Below, in pieces: positions 1 through 12,467 of a DNA stretch of 64,000 nucleotides (the first letter of the stretch is position 1; the number at the start of each line of letters is the position of its first letter). The translations under genes and the position numbers were made by a program. A model generated the notes under the pieces. The model ran no database searches, was not told the origin of the DNA, and saw only the letters and a program-made list of their open reading frames with translations. Origin of the DNA: Pectinophora gossypiella. Its lineage: Eukaryota > Arthropoda > Insecta > Lepidoptera > Gelechiidae. The DNA lies in NCBI RefSeq assembly GCF_024362695.1, contig NC_065426.1:9702236-9766235 (forward strand), read 5' to 3'.

Positions 1-270
1 CTAAAACTACTGCAGCTTCTCACAACCTGTATAGCCGCGGAAAAGAAGCTGCAAGAAAAACCTCGGCACAGGGCCCTAGAGAATTTAGCTGCCTAATATC
101 AGTTCTCAGACAGTTAATCCCATGCATTCATATCTACTAAATAATCACTAACTTTATAAAAAACTTTTTTGTAAAGTTTCTGTTTAACGACTGTCTTAAA
201 ACAGTTGAAAGGCAAATTCTGAATGTCAATGGGAATCTTATTGTAAAAACGATACATTGCCCGTTAAAAA
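1..270 (-). mobile_element. 5'-truncated non-LTR retrotransposon, C-terminus of RT ORF plus 3' UTR
   Basis: Read on the minus strand, about 260 to 107 translates as a typical end of a LINE reverse transcriptase ORF, beginning RFYNKIPIDIQNLPFN and ending DMNAWD before a TAA. The 3' UTR follows down to position 1, where the element leaves the window. A related copy lies on the plus strand at 49910-50340. Confidence 0.75.
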
Positions 271-349
271 ATTTAGTGATCTTATGTAATCGACTGACTT
301 GTAAAGCAAGTTTATTTAATGCTACATCGACAAGAGTGTGACTCTTAAA

Positions 350-520
350 TTAGTGATGAGTCGTCTGTTTTTCCAACTCGTTATAATCTGGGAAGGCTTC
401 CAGAAACTTGAAGACTTAAGGCTAGAGTGAATAAGCATTTGCTAGGTAAGCGTGATCCACCTTAGACCACATAGTCACTTACCATCAGGTGAGATTGTGG
501 TCAAACGCGAGCCTATATTA
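350..520 (+). mobile_element. LINE 3' end
   Basis: The stretch from CTGGGAAGGCTTCCAG to the phrase CCATCAGGTGAGATTGTGG resembles the 3' ends of jockey-like LINEs that recur in lepidopteran genomes. Only the tail is present. A more diverged relative lies at about 3600-3700. The assignment rests on remembered similarity, not a search. Confidence 0.5.
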
Positions 521-1020
521 TTTAAAAACAAAAAAGGACGATGAAATGAATAAAATCATAAAAAATACATCTCTCAGGACATTTTTACACCGTTACGTCA
601 TTGTAACTGCATAGTTTTATTTTACTATTAAGTACTATAAACATTTTTTTATCTGTACCTTTTGTTAGTACTCAAAATACTTTTTTAGTACCCCATTCCT
701 TTCTTCGTCTTTGTTCAATGCTACAAACCTTTCTTTAATGAATCTTATTTCCATGTCTACAAGGGCTCCGGGCAGACAGAGAAAATGGCTAGTAACGGTA
801 TTTTTACTTTTTTACTTAAGGGTTTATTACACTACCCGATTCGTCGGGCCCGATGCCTCGAATCGGGCAGTGTTGCACTAATAGCACATCGGTCGGCTTC
901 GCCACGATTTCGCCATACATTTTAAACCCACACCCGATGTATCGGGTCCCGATTGAGTTGTATACTAAGCCCTTTGATTGCCCGTTGATTTCGTACTGCA
1001 AGTATTTAGGTTAGGGGAAC
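521..1020. other. No recognisable gene
   Basis: This is AT-rich unique-looking sequence. The 61-codon minus ORF at 816-1001 has no recognisable motif and I regard it as chance. Confidence 0.5.
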
Positions 1021-1160
1021 GGTCTCTGTAGTCCAGTGGTTGAGCTTCGGCTTCACGAACCGGAGGTCACGGGTTCAAATCCCTGTGGAGGGACATTTCA
1101 CAAAAAAGGACATTGCAGGCTGATCACCCGATTTTCCGAAAGTAAGATCTGTGCGTTAGA
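1021..1160 (+). mobile_element. tRNA-derived SINE (family A), 3'-truncated
   Basis: The copy begins with a tRNA-like head whose A-box-like part is GTAGTCCAGTGGTTGAG and whose B-box-like part is GGGTTCAAATCC. The CATTGCAGGCTGATCACC body segment follows, and then similarity fades. It is a diverged member of the commonest SINE in this window. Confidence 0.75.
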
Positions 1161-1533
1161 GGGGAGAGGAGCACATTAAGCAGTGTTCCGACTACTGAAG
1201 TATGTGTATCAAAATTTGTAGCAACTGGAGTTCCGTAGTCTCTGCCTAACCCTTAAAGAAACAAACGTGTTGTTATGCTATAATATTTGCCCAGTCTCCA
1301 CGGGAATAGAACCCGGATCCACAACCGCAGCAGTTAGCCATACCACACACTGAGTGACTAGTCACATACTTTCTACAATAAAACATAGTTCAACAAAATT
1401 CTTAGAATTCCTAACTCGCTCGACCACGTTTTCAAATAGGAAGTAAATGTTACTTCGCCACTAAGCATCGACATGCCCGGAAAGAAAAACAGCTGAACTT
1501 GTTTTCTGATTATTCGCTCTCAGTCTAGCATAA

Positions 1534-1830
1534 CATCATCATCATCACCAGCCCATTAACGTCCCCACTGCTGGGCACGGGCCTTGCCTATGGATGGATA
1601 GGGAGATCGGGCCTTAAACCACCACGCGGGCACAGTGCGGATTGGTGGTTATTAACGACTGCTAATGCAGCCGGGACCAACGGCTTAACGTGCCTTCCGA
1701 AGCACGGAGGAGTTCGAGATGAAAACTTTTTTTTTTGTGGTCACCCATCCTATGACCGGCCTTTGCGAAAGTTGTTTAACTTCAACAATCGCAGACCGAG
1801 CGCGTTGACCGCTGCGCCACCGAGCTCCTC
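1534..1830 (-). mobile_element. tRNA-derived SINE (family B)
   Basis: Nearly full-length minus-strand copy. The head reads GAGCTCGGTGGCGCAGCGG on the minus strand, the middle includes GTGACCAC before an A-run, and the tail is GGGACGTTAATGGGCTG plus GATGAT repeats. Other copies are at 3764, 49283 and 53753. Confidence 0.85.
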
Positions 1831-2029
1831 ATAGCATAACATAACATAAACAGCCTATAAACGGAGAGCCTATAACTTGTGAAAACGAAATAAAGCAAGG
1901 CAGATGATGATCTCCCTTCTCTTCTTCTTTTTTTTTCTTATTTTATAAGTATTTCTTTTTATTTTGGTGCAATAAAGTGTATTTGTATTGTATTGTATCT
2001 TAAATATTTGCTTCTATCCTAGACTGCAT

Positions 2030-2130
2030 GAATCACCTGATTGTCCGAAAAGGTAAGATGATTCCGTGCTTCGGAGGGCACGTTAAGCCTTTGGTCCCGG
2101 CTATTAGCCGTAAAAACACCTCCACCAACC
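2030..2130 (+). mobile_element. SINE body fragment
   Basis: The fragment runs from ATCACCTGATTGTCCGAAAA to GCTATTAGCCGTAAAA. It matches the middle of the SINE at 12815-13166. It ends abruptly against the LINE fragment at 2135. Confidence 0.6.
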
Positions 2131-2134
2131 CGCA

Positions 2135-2290
2135 GTGGAGCAGCGTGATGGTCTTCTTGGTCTTCCCCTTCCTCTCTTTCCTTCTAGCTTTCCTTCTATG
2201 ATGATTTTAATAAATTCATCGTGTCCATAATTGGGCTGGTTTATTCCTTCGAGTGGGAACTTTGGAACTGTTGGAAGATAAGACATACAG
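2135..2290 (-). mobile_element. RTE-like LINE, C-terminal fragment
   Basis: On the minus strand this encodes IIEGKLEGKRGRGRPRRP, the basic GRGRPRR segment seen near the C-terminus of several RTE-like reverse transcriptases. It is a short dead fragment. Sister fragments lie at 18255, 27105 and 44788. Confidence 0.6.
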
Positions 2291-2789
2291 TCGCTTCTGT
2301 AAGAAACAGGAGCTGTCAAACCTCCAAATGGTATTTCTCGGGATTGTGGGTTTCCTCACGATGTTTTTGATCACATGATAATGAATGTCAAGCTTTCTTC
2401 CAACATCGATACCACGGCTAGATTAAGATTTAAGATATCATCATATAAATACCCTAGTTAAACATAGCCCCTAGCTTGGCACGCGAAGTGTGTCAAATCG
2501 ACTTGTGTGGCAGAACAAATTATATAAGTAATTCAATTTTGTTCCCCTCAGACCTAATCCATAATATCTGCCAACTGTCTGAGCTGGATACGAACCCGGA
2601 ACTCTCATTTGACATTTGGCGGTTTGACACACTTAGTTGCAGGGACCGACTTTTTCTAATTTATAAATCGGGACATGTACAGACGGGAGAGACCAATAGT
2701 TTTTATATTCATAATACATACACATACAAAAACACATACAAAAAGCTTGGAGGCGTGGAAGTATTGAGTTCAAATTAGAACAATAATAA

Positions 2790-3020
2790 TACTTAATTAC
2801 GAAAGCGATGGTAGAGCTGGCAGAGGAAGACCTAGAAGGACGTACGTTGACCAAATTGGAGATGTCCTTAGAAAATGTTTAGTACGATCTACTCTGAACC
2901 GGCGCGTGTTGAATGTGGAGGAAGCAAGAGAAGTATCTCAGGTTCGAAGCGAATAGAATTCCATAGTCTCTGCTTACTTCAGTAGGAAATAGGCGTGAGT
3001 TCATGTATGTATGTAATACA
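2790..3020 (+). mobile_element. LINE 3' end, GRGRPRRTYVDQIGD family
   Basis: The plus strand encodes GRGRPRRTYVDQIGDVL and then RVLNVEEAREV, with an early stop. The tail contains GCGTGAGTTCATGTATGTATG. This is the C-terminus of a 5'-truncated LINE. Related minus-strand copies lie at 10510 and 17995, and a short one at 26945. Confidence 0.65.
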
Positions 3021-3439
3021 TAATTACTTATATATGCGATCCCTTGTATAAGATTATATCTTACGTGAATACGCTATTAAGTCTAAAAAGCAAAGGTTAT
3101 TTAACGGCGGAAACTTACTTAAAATTCGTTCAACTTTTACGTAATGCGGTAAAAACATGCAAAGAAGCTAATGTTTCACATTATCAACACTTAAGATTAT
3201 GCAACTTATAAAAGCTCGAACGGTAAAGACAAAACGACTTTATGTTATTATTGACATTGTTTGTATATATTTCAATATTCTTTATTTGCATACTATGATG
3301 GTGTACAAGTTTGTAAGTTACATATATGAGTTTCACATCACAGACCCTTTCGGGCACAACAAAATAGAAGTTTAAAAGAGAGAAGGAAGCTTTTCAAATA
3401 GTAACATCAGTATCATTAAGGTATTCGCTAGTGCTGTAG

Positions 3440-3600
3440 TCAATTTGGAATATGACGAATCAGGAACAAATCACATTTATTAATGAGAAGTTCTTTTATT
3501 TTTTTAATAAAGATTTTGTCACTTTTTTCTTCTTTTAATATGTTAGGCAGTTTATTATAAATTTTGTTGGACAATTTGGATGGATTTTGTCGATCAATAC
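3440..3600 (-). mobile_element. LINE C-terminal fragment
   Basis: The minus strand carries the phrase KIYNKLPNILKEEK. The YNKLP motif is a hallmark near the C-terminus of many insect LINE reverse transcriptases. Little else is preserved. Confidence 0.45.
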
Positions 3601-3763
3601 AATCTGGGCCTCTTCAAGGTAAGAGTAGAAGGCATTTTTTAGGTAAGCATGTCCCATCGTCGGCCATTGCGTGAGAGGTCTGGTCGTTGAGTGAAATGCT
3701 GGCAAGCAGTTGTATATATATTATATACCAGATATATAATCATAATTATTATATATAAAAATG

Positions 3764-4053
3764 AGGAGCTCGGTGGCGCAGCGGTAAACGCGCTCGGTCT
3801 GCGATTGTTGCAGTTAAGCAACTTTCGCAAAGACTGGTCATAGGATGGGTGACCACAAAAAAAATAAAGTTTTCATCTCGAGCTCCTCCGTGCTTCGAAA
3901 GGCACGTTAAGCCGTTGGTCCCGGCTGCATTAGCAGTCGTTAATAACCATCAATCCGCACTGGGCCCGCGTGATGGTTTAAGGCCCGATATCCCTATCCA
4001 TACATAGCCGTGCCCCAGCAGTGGGGACGTTAATGGGCTGATGATGATGATGA
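3764..4053 (+). mobile_element. tRNA-derived SINE (family B)
   Basis: Full-length copy from GAGGAGCTCGGTGGCGCAGC to the GATGATGATGATGATT tail. The tRNA-like head, the central A-run and the GGGACGTTAATGGGCTG 3' domain are all present. Confidence 0.88.
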
Positions 4054-6080
4054 TTATGTATAATCATCCCTATTATTTAATATCAGGGAGGTTAAAAAAG
4101 TTGATGTAAACATTAGACACTTAGTTTTATATGCACCAATAACAAATTGCAATATTGCATTTGTGATGAATGAAAAAATTCTTATCGACATACTCGTATC
4201 TGAATGAAGCTAATGAAAAGTAAACAACAGACCATAATATTATACCTACATTACTTTTTCCGATTAATGATAATATTCGTTATTAAATTGATTATACAAA
4301 CTGTAACGATCGACGTAACCGCTCTTATCAAGTCATAACAAAGGAGATCCGTTTACTAAAGTACAGTATGATCAAGTCGTCACAACAGTAAGATCAGAAT
4401 CTAACATGATAATATCAAATCTAAGCGTTTCAATCAAAATAACGGTTTCACATGTCCAACTAGTTGATAATGATAAAACGCTTAAAGATAATGATAATGA
4501 TAAGATAAATCTCAAAATAACACGAGGTATCGGCAAAAGCAAAAACCACTATAGCAAATCCCTTGTTGATAATGGTGACAAAAGCGCAGTATATTTTAAA
4601 TAAAATATATATTATTAATAATAAAAATGGATGTCAAACGCGAACCTTTATGCAATAAAAAGAAAGGAAACATAGATAAACACTATACAATGTACCATGC
4701 TACTTATCACCCAGGAAATGTCGTAAAATCGACAATGGAATAGCTTTGCATGATGTGCATTAGGAGACTTCGAGTAGTTTATCGTATGACACAAACATCA
4801 AAACCGGCTGCATGTTGCTTTTACGATTTGTGCTATGCCCATGTCGCTTTAAAGAAAACTTCAATAAATCAGGTGGAAATAAAGAAGGCTAACTTCTAAC
4901 CCATGAATTTTTAAAACTGGGTGCAAATGTAAGCTTCACAAATCAAAAATCTCAGAATATAGGTAGGCACTCAAGGATAGTATAACTTGATATTAGTGAA
5001 ATAAAAATAGAGTCGGTTTCATAGTCCCGGAGATTACCGCCTACATACAATTAAAGTAGGTACTTACCTACTTCTTTATAATATTACTTAATGTCGATAA
5101 ATTCCAAACCCAAGATAAAAAATATTTGATCTATGAATCAACGACCGGGTTTTATTAAACAACTTTCTCTGTCATCTGCTATGATTGACGAAACACAAAC
5201 AGATAAACTCATTAACGAAATAAAAAAACGTCGATATGCAAAAATCTATGAATTAATCATGAGAAGAGTAATTACCCAACCACAAGTCCTTGTAGAGTGG
5301 GCAGAGATTAGCGATCCGAATTATCATAACACCCAAACACATCTCTATATAAATAAACTTTCATCTAGCTACTTCAAATGATGCATTTAATATAATATAG
5401 TCATTCAGAAATAACATTGTGAATGAATAGTGATATCAACCAACAGTAATTGCAACAAAACGCTCCGGCTCCTTTTTGACATTGATGGATTACGAGCCAA
5501 CAAAAGAAATGGTTATCTCCATAGAAAACAACGGGAACACCTGATAACTAGACAAACGAAAAATTCCGACGTAAACAAAAGTCGGCCGAAATATTCTTGA
5601 AACCACCTGACTCATGAACTTATCGCAAATTCAAGGTTTAACGATGGTGATAGCGGAATGTAAACAACTAACGAAGTTCAAGTACGTTTCTTAGAAGGAC
5701 CAAACACCGGTTGCACAGAACATTTACAATCCCGATAAAATTTACATTTCAAGTTAAAACTCATAAAAACTTTACTACTACAAACATTAAAACAGTTTAC
5801 AGTGGGCTCCTTAATTAGAAGTCGGATAAAACAAGATGAAAAGAATGAAAGTGCTATTGATGAGAGCGATCTGTTCGAAAAAACGACGACCTAAACAATG
5901 GTCTCGTTCAACGAGAAATATTTCAAAATCACTCACCGTAAAACACAGCATCCGAACTGTTAGTCAACCAAAGACCACTTTATTTCACGAGAGTAAATTT
6001 CCAAACTGCGAACTTAATAACTTAGGAATAACACTGATCCAAAAACGCACCCCTGTGGTACACTTGTATTTTTTTGAATT
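4054..6080. other. No recognisable gene
   Basis: AT-rich sequence without recognised repeats. Short ORFs at 4406-4603, 5133-5381 and 5836-6084 (60-82 codons) have no recognisable domain and are not flanked by convincing splice sites. I treat them as chance. A small non-conserved gene cannot be excluded. Confidence 0.45.
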
Positions 6081-6330
6081 GTGAATAGACGCGTGCGCGC
6101 GATCGATGGCGCGTGTCACTGCGCAGCTGTCCGCTCGCTTGTAAATCCACCGACAGACTGCCTGCGCTAGCGGCCGGCGCGTCTTTCGTATGTGTTTACT
6201 ATAAACCCCATAGGCAACGTTGTCAAATGCTTCCGTTGGACTTTCAGCTTTAGTACAATGCGCTGCACCTCAGTTTCCCACGGAGTCCTCTGTAAAGCTT
6301 TATCTGTGTTAGTAAGTCGGACACATGTAT
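6080..6330. promoter_or_regulatory. CpG-rich stretch, possible promoter or first-exon region
   Basis: This block is visibly richer in G, C and CpG than the AT-rich flanks, for example GACGCGTGCGCGCGATCG and GCTAGCGGCCGGCGCG. A donor-like GTTAGTAAGTCGG follows at about 6308. That would fit a 5' exon of an unseen gene, but no coding frame or core promoter can be defined. Confidence 0.2.
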
Positions 6331-7640
6331 TTGTCATTTGTGAATGAAAAATAAACTTAGCTGGAATTGCTAGGTCACAACTTTTTACGCCAAAGTAATG
6401 GAAAAAGAGGTATTTAAAATAACATATCTATTTTTAATTTTGCATCATACCTACTCCTAATATGTTCGATTATTATTCTGTATAAAAACAATTTTTTGTT
6501 ATTTATTTTCATATTCGATTATCAAATGCACTTTTTTAATTAATTAGTATGTTATGTCTTAATAGTCACGATTTTCCAACTGTATTTGTTTTTAAAAAAT
6601 AACATGTTCATTAGCAGCTTTTTGAGCTTAATAGATCATAACATCATTATCCTAATCACTCACTTTATTGCTGCATCTTCGTTTTACCATTTGTAACTTC
6701 TAAAGACTCTATTGAATAATATTATAGTACTGAGTTGAGTATGTAGAGCTTTGTGCGGGCCGCGTTTATGTTATAACCTTAATTAATGTTTTCAACTGCG
6801 TGATATGTTAGCTTAGTCCTTTTCTCGGCTTTTATCTAACTACAAGCGTGCAGCGAGTAAGGAGTGAGAATTAAATAATTGAAAAGATTAACAAGGGTTT
6901 ATTTACAATGGCTTCGACTTTTGAAGAACAGTAAATGTTGAATAATAGATCTATTGTTGTGATAAATAATTGAACAAGAGTAGTCTCAGCTGTTGTTGTG
7001 AATGTTGATTGTTGGGAATAAATCGCTTTAACTACATATTTCATTCTTTAATCTTATATTATAAATACAGTTTCATAATCACATTTATTGTTTCCCCGTG
7101 GTAGAAGGTTGGTAACATAAGGTGAGCAACATTGGGATTCGGATTGGGCACAGCAATTTTAAAAGAGTTTTAGTTTAAAGACTTGAATTGGAATAATACA
7201 GGAAAACCTAAATATTGAGAGCAATAACGACCAAGTGGAAAGATTGATGTAAGTTTACGAACTAAAAAATACAACACATACACACGTTATTGCAAATAAA
7301 ACAGAAACATAAAAATAAATCAAATACAAAATGCAAGTGCAATAAACCATATTTACAATATCAGATCTTTTCGATACTTCAGATTAGATAATCAGAGCTC
7401 GGATACAATACAGGGCCAATTGGTAACACCCCAACAGAAATTAAAAATAACTGTTAATATAATAGGCCCATCCGCAAATAGCCGCCTACCCGAAACTCTG
7501 GATGCAGTCTCCACCCAAACTGTTATGAAGCTCATAAAAGAGTACTTATTTAAGAACATATTCTAAAACTTTAATGAGTTTCTATGTTCAAATAACGTTT
7601 AAAGACTATATCTATTGATTATACGGTACCATTGTATTTA
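6331..7640. other. No recognisable gene
   Basis: AT-rich sequence with no ORF, repeat or RNA gene that I can support. Confidence 0.45.
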
Positions 7641-7649
7641 CCATTGACA

Positions 7650-7830
7650 TCTAACTCATGTCATCGATAAAGATTTGTATTTGTACAGTCCTAAGATATG
7701 ATGAAACGCACTATGGTAGGTGATCAACTGATCGCCGATATAAATGACTATCATGATGGTTTTTACTACATTCCCGGGAAGATAAGCAGTTGATCGCATT
7801 CTATATGTTTTATTCACTCCCAGTTCAGCA
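7650..7830 (+). mobile_element. Diverged copy of repeat family D
   Basis: The stretch around GATATGATGAAACGC and ATTCCCGGGAAGATAAGCAG aligns by eye with the better copies at 18576 and 37244, which read GATATGATGAACCTTATGG and GCCCGGGAAGACAAGCAGC. It is old and eroded. Confidence 0.45.
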
Positions 7831-8224
7831 AACAAGTATCTAAAACGAACGACGATGCAAATTCCTTTATCAATCATCCTACTCTTACTTAACTTAATAA
7901 TATGATAAGGAAAGAGATAAAAACATGTTGATTACCCGCTTTATCGCTGACAGTGGTATTAGCGGCTGACTCTCGGTTTTTAAGCGTCTTGTATGATGTT
8001 ATATGGAGTTGTATGATATCGTATTACAAGCATGATTCATGACTATTTGGTCATGTGTGTCCTGTTAGACTGCCTGCTTCTCTCGTGACGGGTACAGTTT
8101 CGTTTATAGGCTCATAATTTACTGGATTGAACAATACCTTTGTCTTTTTGGATATACGAGTACGTCTATTTAGTTTAATACGTATATTCTGTTTATTAGA
8201 AATAATTATCGCGTTTTTTATCCC

Positions 8225-8345
8225 CTGTTGGGAGCCCTACGGCTGAAATTACCAGATTACCACTCCTCACGATCTTTTGCAGCCTGTGTAACTTGCTCCT
8301 CTGACATGCCGAGAGTTTTCAACTCTCAGTCAACCAAGCGTCGTC
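8225..8345 (-). mobile_element. LINE C-terminal fragment
   Basis: The minus strand includes ACTCTCGGCATGTCAGAGG and GCAAAAGATCGTGAGGAGTG. These match the coding end of the LINE fragment at 22400-22560. Confidence 0.5.
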
Positions 8346-9170
8346 GCTAGATCTCTTTGTGCCGCCCCCTATTTCGTTTTCCACTAAATTCCTTAGAGGA
8401 TGAAAAATAACACTAGGGAAAAGAATATACTTATACGTATTATAAGTAAGCTTACCTACTATACTCACTTATTCTATTCATACAAAGAAATATTTCAATT
8501 GGTCGAAAATTTTTCTGAACAAAATTTTTGTTTAATCGGGAATCAGTCACTGCACCATTTTTATTTTTGGTAGGTTCAATTAAATTGATAAAAGTCCTTT
8601 AATTTCTGTTTTCTTTTCTATTTTGCGTCTCAAGTAGTCCCGATGAACGTATCCCAGTATCAACATCTATTTGTCTCAGGAAATCATTATCATTTCTTCG
8701 AAGAGCAATGTTATTGTGTCGGGTTTTTCTTTTTGTTTTGACGTTCTTGTTTGTAGCTTTGCCTTAGATGGCACTACTTGGCCGGATGTCGGGTTTTGTC
8801 TCATTAGTTCGTAGGATACGGGTATTATTATGTTTGTCAAGTAATTAACCTGTTTTGGTTTCTATGACATGTCCATTATTTGCTTAAAATACATTTATTA
8901 GGAGTTCCACGTCAAAGTGTGAGTCAGTTTGTTCTTACGTCAAATGACGTTAGGTATGCCAAGATAAAATCGACCTTAATATCGCTGTCAATACGTGAGT
9001 TGTTTCGGTATGTACCTGGAAAAACCATTTGAAAATGGCTATTCTGCAAACTGCAGCTAGACTAGTATGCAGTTGGCATAACTTTACTGCTTCTCAAATA
9101 CAAAGTGACTTCAATCCAATACCAATAGAATATGGCTGTGATGCTGTTCTTCATCTTCTATCTGTTGTGG
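8346..9170. other. No recognisable gene
   Basis: Mostly AT-rich sequence without features. A trace of SINE family A tail (GGGGTGGATTACTAACCTCA) appears at about 9169. Confidence 0.4.
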
Positions 9171-9235
9171 GGTGGATTACTAACCTCAGCAACCCTTCAC
9201 CCCTTATTATTATTGCGTATGGCAGACAAAAATAA

Positions 9236-9420
9236 AATATCCTACGTGGATCATATATCCAGCTGAAGACCAACCATGGAAAGTAAACCATCACCTACAT
9301 AGATGGGGCTTAAAGGAGTCGCCATACTGTGAATGTGGTCACCCGGATCAAACCATATCTCACATAGTGAACGAGTGCCCTCTACACCGGTTCCTTCACC
9401 CCTTTTCCCTAACAGATAAG
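9236..9420 (+). mobile_element. LINE reverse transcriptase C-terminal fragment
   Basis: The plus strand encodes WGLKESPYCECGHPDQTISH followed by IVNECPLHRF. This Cys-His pattern is typical of the C-terminal end of jockey-like LINE ORF2 proteins. A minus-strand relative lies at 44095-44240. Confidence 0.65.
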
Positions 9421-9468
9421 AACAGGTCGATACTATAGTACTTTAGCAACAACTGGAGTCCCCGCCAT

Positions 9469-9665
9469 CAAATGGGAAGCGCTGAGGGCTCTCCCCCGGT
9501 ACAAAATTTAAGACAACAGGCCTAAGGTTACCCAGATGGGCGCACTTGGCTCAGGGCGTCATCTGAGCTGATTATATTTGAAAGAATTAATCGACCCTTG
9601 TGACAGCAATAAGCGCTGAATGAGGGAAATCGTTGATCACGCTGGCGGGTTCAGTATCGGGATCC
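9469..9665 (+). repeat. Repeat family C copy
   Basis: The segment holds CTCTCCCCCGGTACAAAATT, then GCGTCATCTGAG and AATAAGCGCTGAATGAGGG. It matches the 3' two thirds of family C, best preserved at 51535-51790. Confidence 0.65.
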
Positions 9666-9837
9666 TGAATGTTAGTTGTCGCAATGAGACTGGCCGCCTA
9701 TAGCTAGAGTAATCACGTCTCGTGAGAATCGTTTATTAAGTCTTTCGTCCATTTCAAGAGACAGGTAATTACTAAATCGATTATGAGAGACTATTGAGAG
9801 ATAGGCCAATGAGAATATGATCATTGAATCGGATATG

Positions 9838-9925
9838 GCTCACCGCTTATCACGTTGGTCTAACAGAAAGCTCGGTGAGGTGTCGGTACTTAGTTCATCT
9901 TGCGATGGATGTACTTCTGACAAAC
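9838..9925 (+). repeat. Repeat family G copy
   Basis: The stretch GGTCTAACAGAAAGCTCGGT followed by TTAGTTCATCTTGCGATGG recurs inverted at about 40262-40355 and 43734-43795, and directly at 44687-44735. I do not know the family. Confidence 0.5.
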
Positions 9926-10306
9926 TCAAGTCGTGAGCTTATATTTTGTTATCGAATTGAGTTCTGTCTGTATGTATGTGTCTTCTGTGTGTGTTTGATT
10001 TGATCATAGCTTGTTTGCTTTCCGTTCCTGATGATTATAAGTACAAAAATAACCTAGTTTAGTTAGAAGAAAAAGTCGTGACATTTGAAATTTCTCGGTA
10101 CATTACATTTGGAGACGTTGGACAGTTGCCACTAGGGGACGCGGCGTCTGCGTCGATTACTAGATCGGATTAACCACGCTTGAAATAGATCGTTACCTCT
10201 TCTCTACCATACATAATAGACCTCGTGCAACAAATAGACAACCAATCTATATAAAAAAAGTGTCCGTGGCGTATCTTGTCACAAGCGACAGCGTGTAACG
10301 ACACTG

Positions 10307-10459
10307 CACGGTCACGAGTACTAATATTTAATATGTATACACTTTGAAACCATGTCACATTAACTTTTTTGACAAATTAAACCGTAAGTCTCATTAAATG
10401 TCAAATATGGTAGTGCGACAGGGTTCTAAAGTGGGTACATGATATTGCTCATGACTGTA
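10307..10459 (-). mobile_element. Small non-autonomous DNA element (MITE, ACAGTCATGAG family)
   Basis: The element is bounded by CACGGTCACGAGTACTAATA and TTGCTCATGACTGTA, which are imperfect inverted repeats. Other copies are at 23173, 45334 and 46837. The copy at 46837 interrupts a SINE and shows TA at both edges, as for Tc1/mariner-type elements. Confidence 0.6.
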
Positions 10460-10509
10460 CAACAGATACTGCATTTTATTTGCACAGCCATAACATCTTT
10501 TGAGGGAAC

Positions 10510-10670
10510 GAGCTTATACATACATACACATATATACACAAACGCCTATTTCTACTACTTTTGACTATGGAATTCCATTTGCTACGATCCTGACATACTT
10601 CTCTTGCTTTCTCCACATTAATCAATCGTTTCATACACGCACGCCGGTTCTAAGGACATCTCACCTTTGT
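10510..10670 (-). mobile_element. LINE 3' end, VNVEEAR family
   Basis: Reversed, this matches the tail of the element at 2790-3020 (CTCTTGCTTTCTCCACATTA on plus). It is a truncated copy. The 133-codon plus ORF at 10500-10901 runs across it and is not a gene. Confidence 0.5.
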
Positions 10671-10999
10671 CAGTTTTGTACCGTATATATTTCTATATTT
10701 ATATATCTATATTTTATATTTCTATATATGTGTATATTTCTATTTAAACGCCTTGTATTTTTTCTAGTACTTTCCGTTTATCAGCATACAATACAATTTT
10801 ATAATTATACAACAGCCAAACTACGTCCACGTATTTTTCGTATTCTGGAATCAATCTCCCGCCGAACGACTTTTTTCTTTTTCCAACTTGTTTTTTTTTA
10901 AACCAGCTAGTGTTGACAACTTTTCTAAAATCTTTTTCTTTTTTCAGCTTTTTTTGAATCCGGCCAGAATTGACAACTTTTCTAAAATATTTTATACTC

Positions 11000-11570
11000 G
11001 TTTAGAGTTGACCTTACAATATGTGTCGGATGCTTTAAATAGGTCGTTATAACTTTGATAATGGCGTGGTCGCCTTCCGTTTTCCTGTCCGTTTGTTTGG
11101 CAACAATGTTTTTTCACCTAACTTCTAAACCACTTGTCATAATTTAACAAATGAGGTATCACTAGAATCCTCTTAATTGGGTCGTGTCATCATCATCATC
11201 AGCCCATTAACGTCAACGGGGAGGGGGGTCGTCTACTAGATTCAAGATAAATTATGAAATTCTGATTACTATAAATAAAGACAGATCTAAAACTAACGAA
11301 AAACCGGCCCTGTCAAATCTACAGGTTAGGTTAGGAGATGAGTCAAGAAAAACGTAATAAGTCAGACTTTTTATCACGTTTTTGTATAACGTCGCAATGT
11401 GCTTTTTCATACAAATGCCATAGTAATTTCGTGATTTGACGTTTAGTAAAAAGGAATTGATTTGTCTAGTTGGAAACTAGCCTATTATCCGGTGTTTATA
11501 GGTTATGTGACGTCACGCTAAATTAAATGTGGCGCCCTCTAGAGGACATAAACTGAGGACTTAAAATGTT
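11000..11570. other. No recognisable gene
   Basis: Unique-looking sequence, with a 30-bp scrap of SINE family B tail (CATCAGCCCATTAACGTC) at about 11195 and a LINE-tail phrase (CAAATCTACAGGTTAGG) at about 11315. Confidence 0.4.
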
Positions 11571-11624
11571 TTTTCTTCCAATTCCAAAAGTGTTGTGTAT
11601 TTTTTTCTTCCAATGGAAAGAAAC

Positions 11625-11735
<111 letters not shown>

Positions 11736-11739
11736 CATT

Positions 11740-12465
11740 TATTACTTCCGGACACCACAGACACAGACAGACAGGTACATTACATTTAACACAGGACAGA
11801 AACCACACGGAAATCAATAAGTACATAGACAAAAAAAAATACATACCAAAACTAAAAGAAAAACAAACCAAAATCATAAAAACAATAATAATAAAACTAA
11901 GTATTCTAAATGCAACGCACTGACGGCCGGAGCATCTGCGGTGGAGTCCGGAATAAAAGGACCTCGCTCAGCATAAGTCGCGGCGTGAGCCACGACGCTG
12001 GTATTCTGCGGGCCCTGCCGAGTGAGGCCACGGACATCGCGGTATATATGTACATAGATACATACTACTTAAACTTACTTACATATAATTATTTAGTATT
12101 ACAAAATTATAAAAATTACAATAAATACAATGGCATTGTGTTGAGTATCAAATGCCTTTTCGGCGGACAAGAAAATGACAGTTATAACTTAAAATTAAAT
12201 AAAATGGTGTCTACAGGAATAAGCACCATTACCGACCTAATACTTCTTTGGCGAACAAAGGTCTACAATTAGACTTTACTCCTATGATGTCACGGAAAAA
12301 CATTCATTTATTTATTAGCGAAGTATAGGTAAGATAAATAATAACTTCCAACTACTATCCTCTTGCAAAGCGCTTATTTTCCTTTTAACCATCAATGACG
12401 TGTTGGATCATATCGTATTCTGCAAATTATTTATTTCTTCCATACATTAATAATTCATCATAACT
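11740..12465. other. No recognisable gene
   Basis: Contains a GC-richer block at 11910-12045 (GACGGCCGGAGCATCTGCGG) inside a 120-codon ORF without recognisable domains. The rest is AT-rich. Confidence 0.35.
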
Positions 12466-12467
12466 AA

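Noticed and set aside
1021..1095. tRNA gene
   Set aside because: Boxes A and B are present but the arms do not pair and a SINE body follows. The other family A and B heads were rejected as tRNA genes for the same reason.
5133..5381. Small protein gene of 82 residues
   Set aside because: No known domain and no convincing promoter or splice context. Its composition is like that of other chance ORFs here.
10500..10901. 133-codon ORF with hydrophobic segments
   Set aside because: It runs antisense over a LINE tail and AT-rich sequence and has no recognisable domain.
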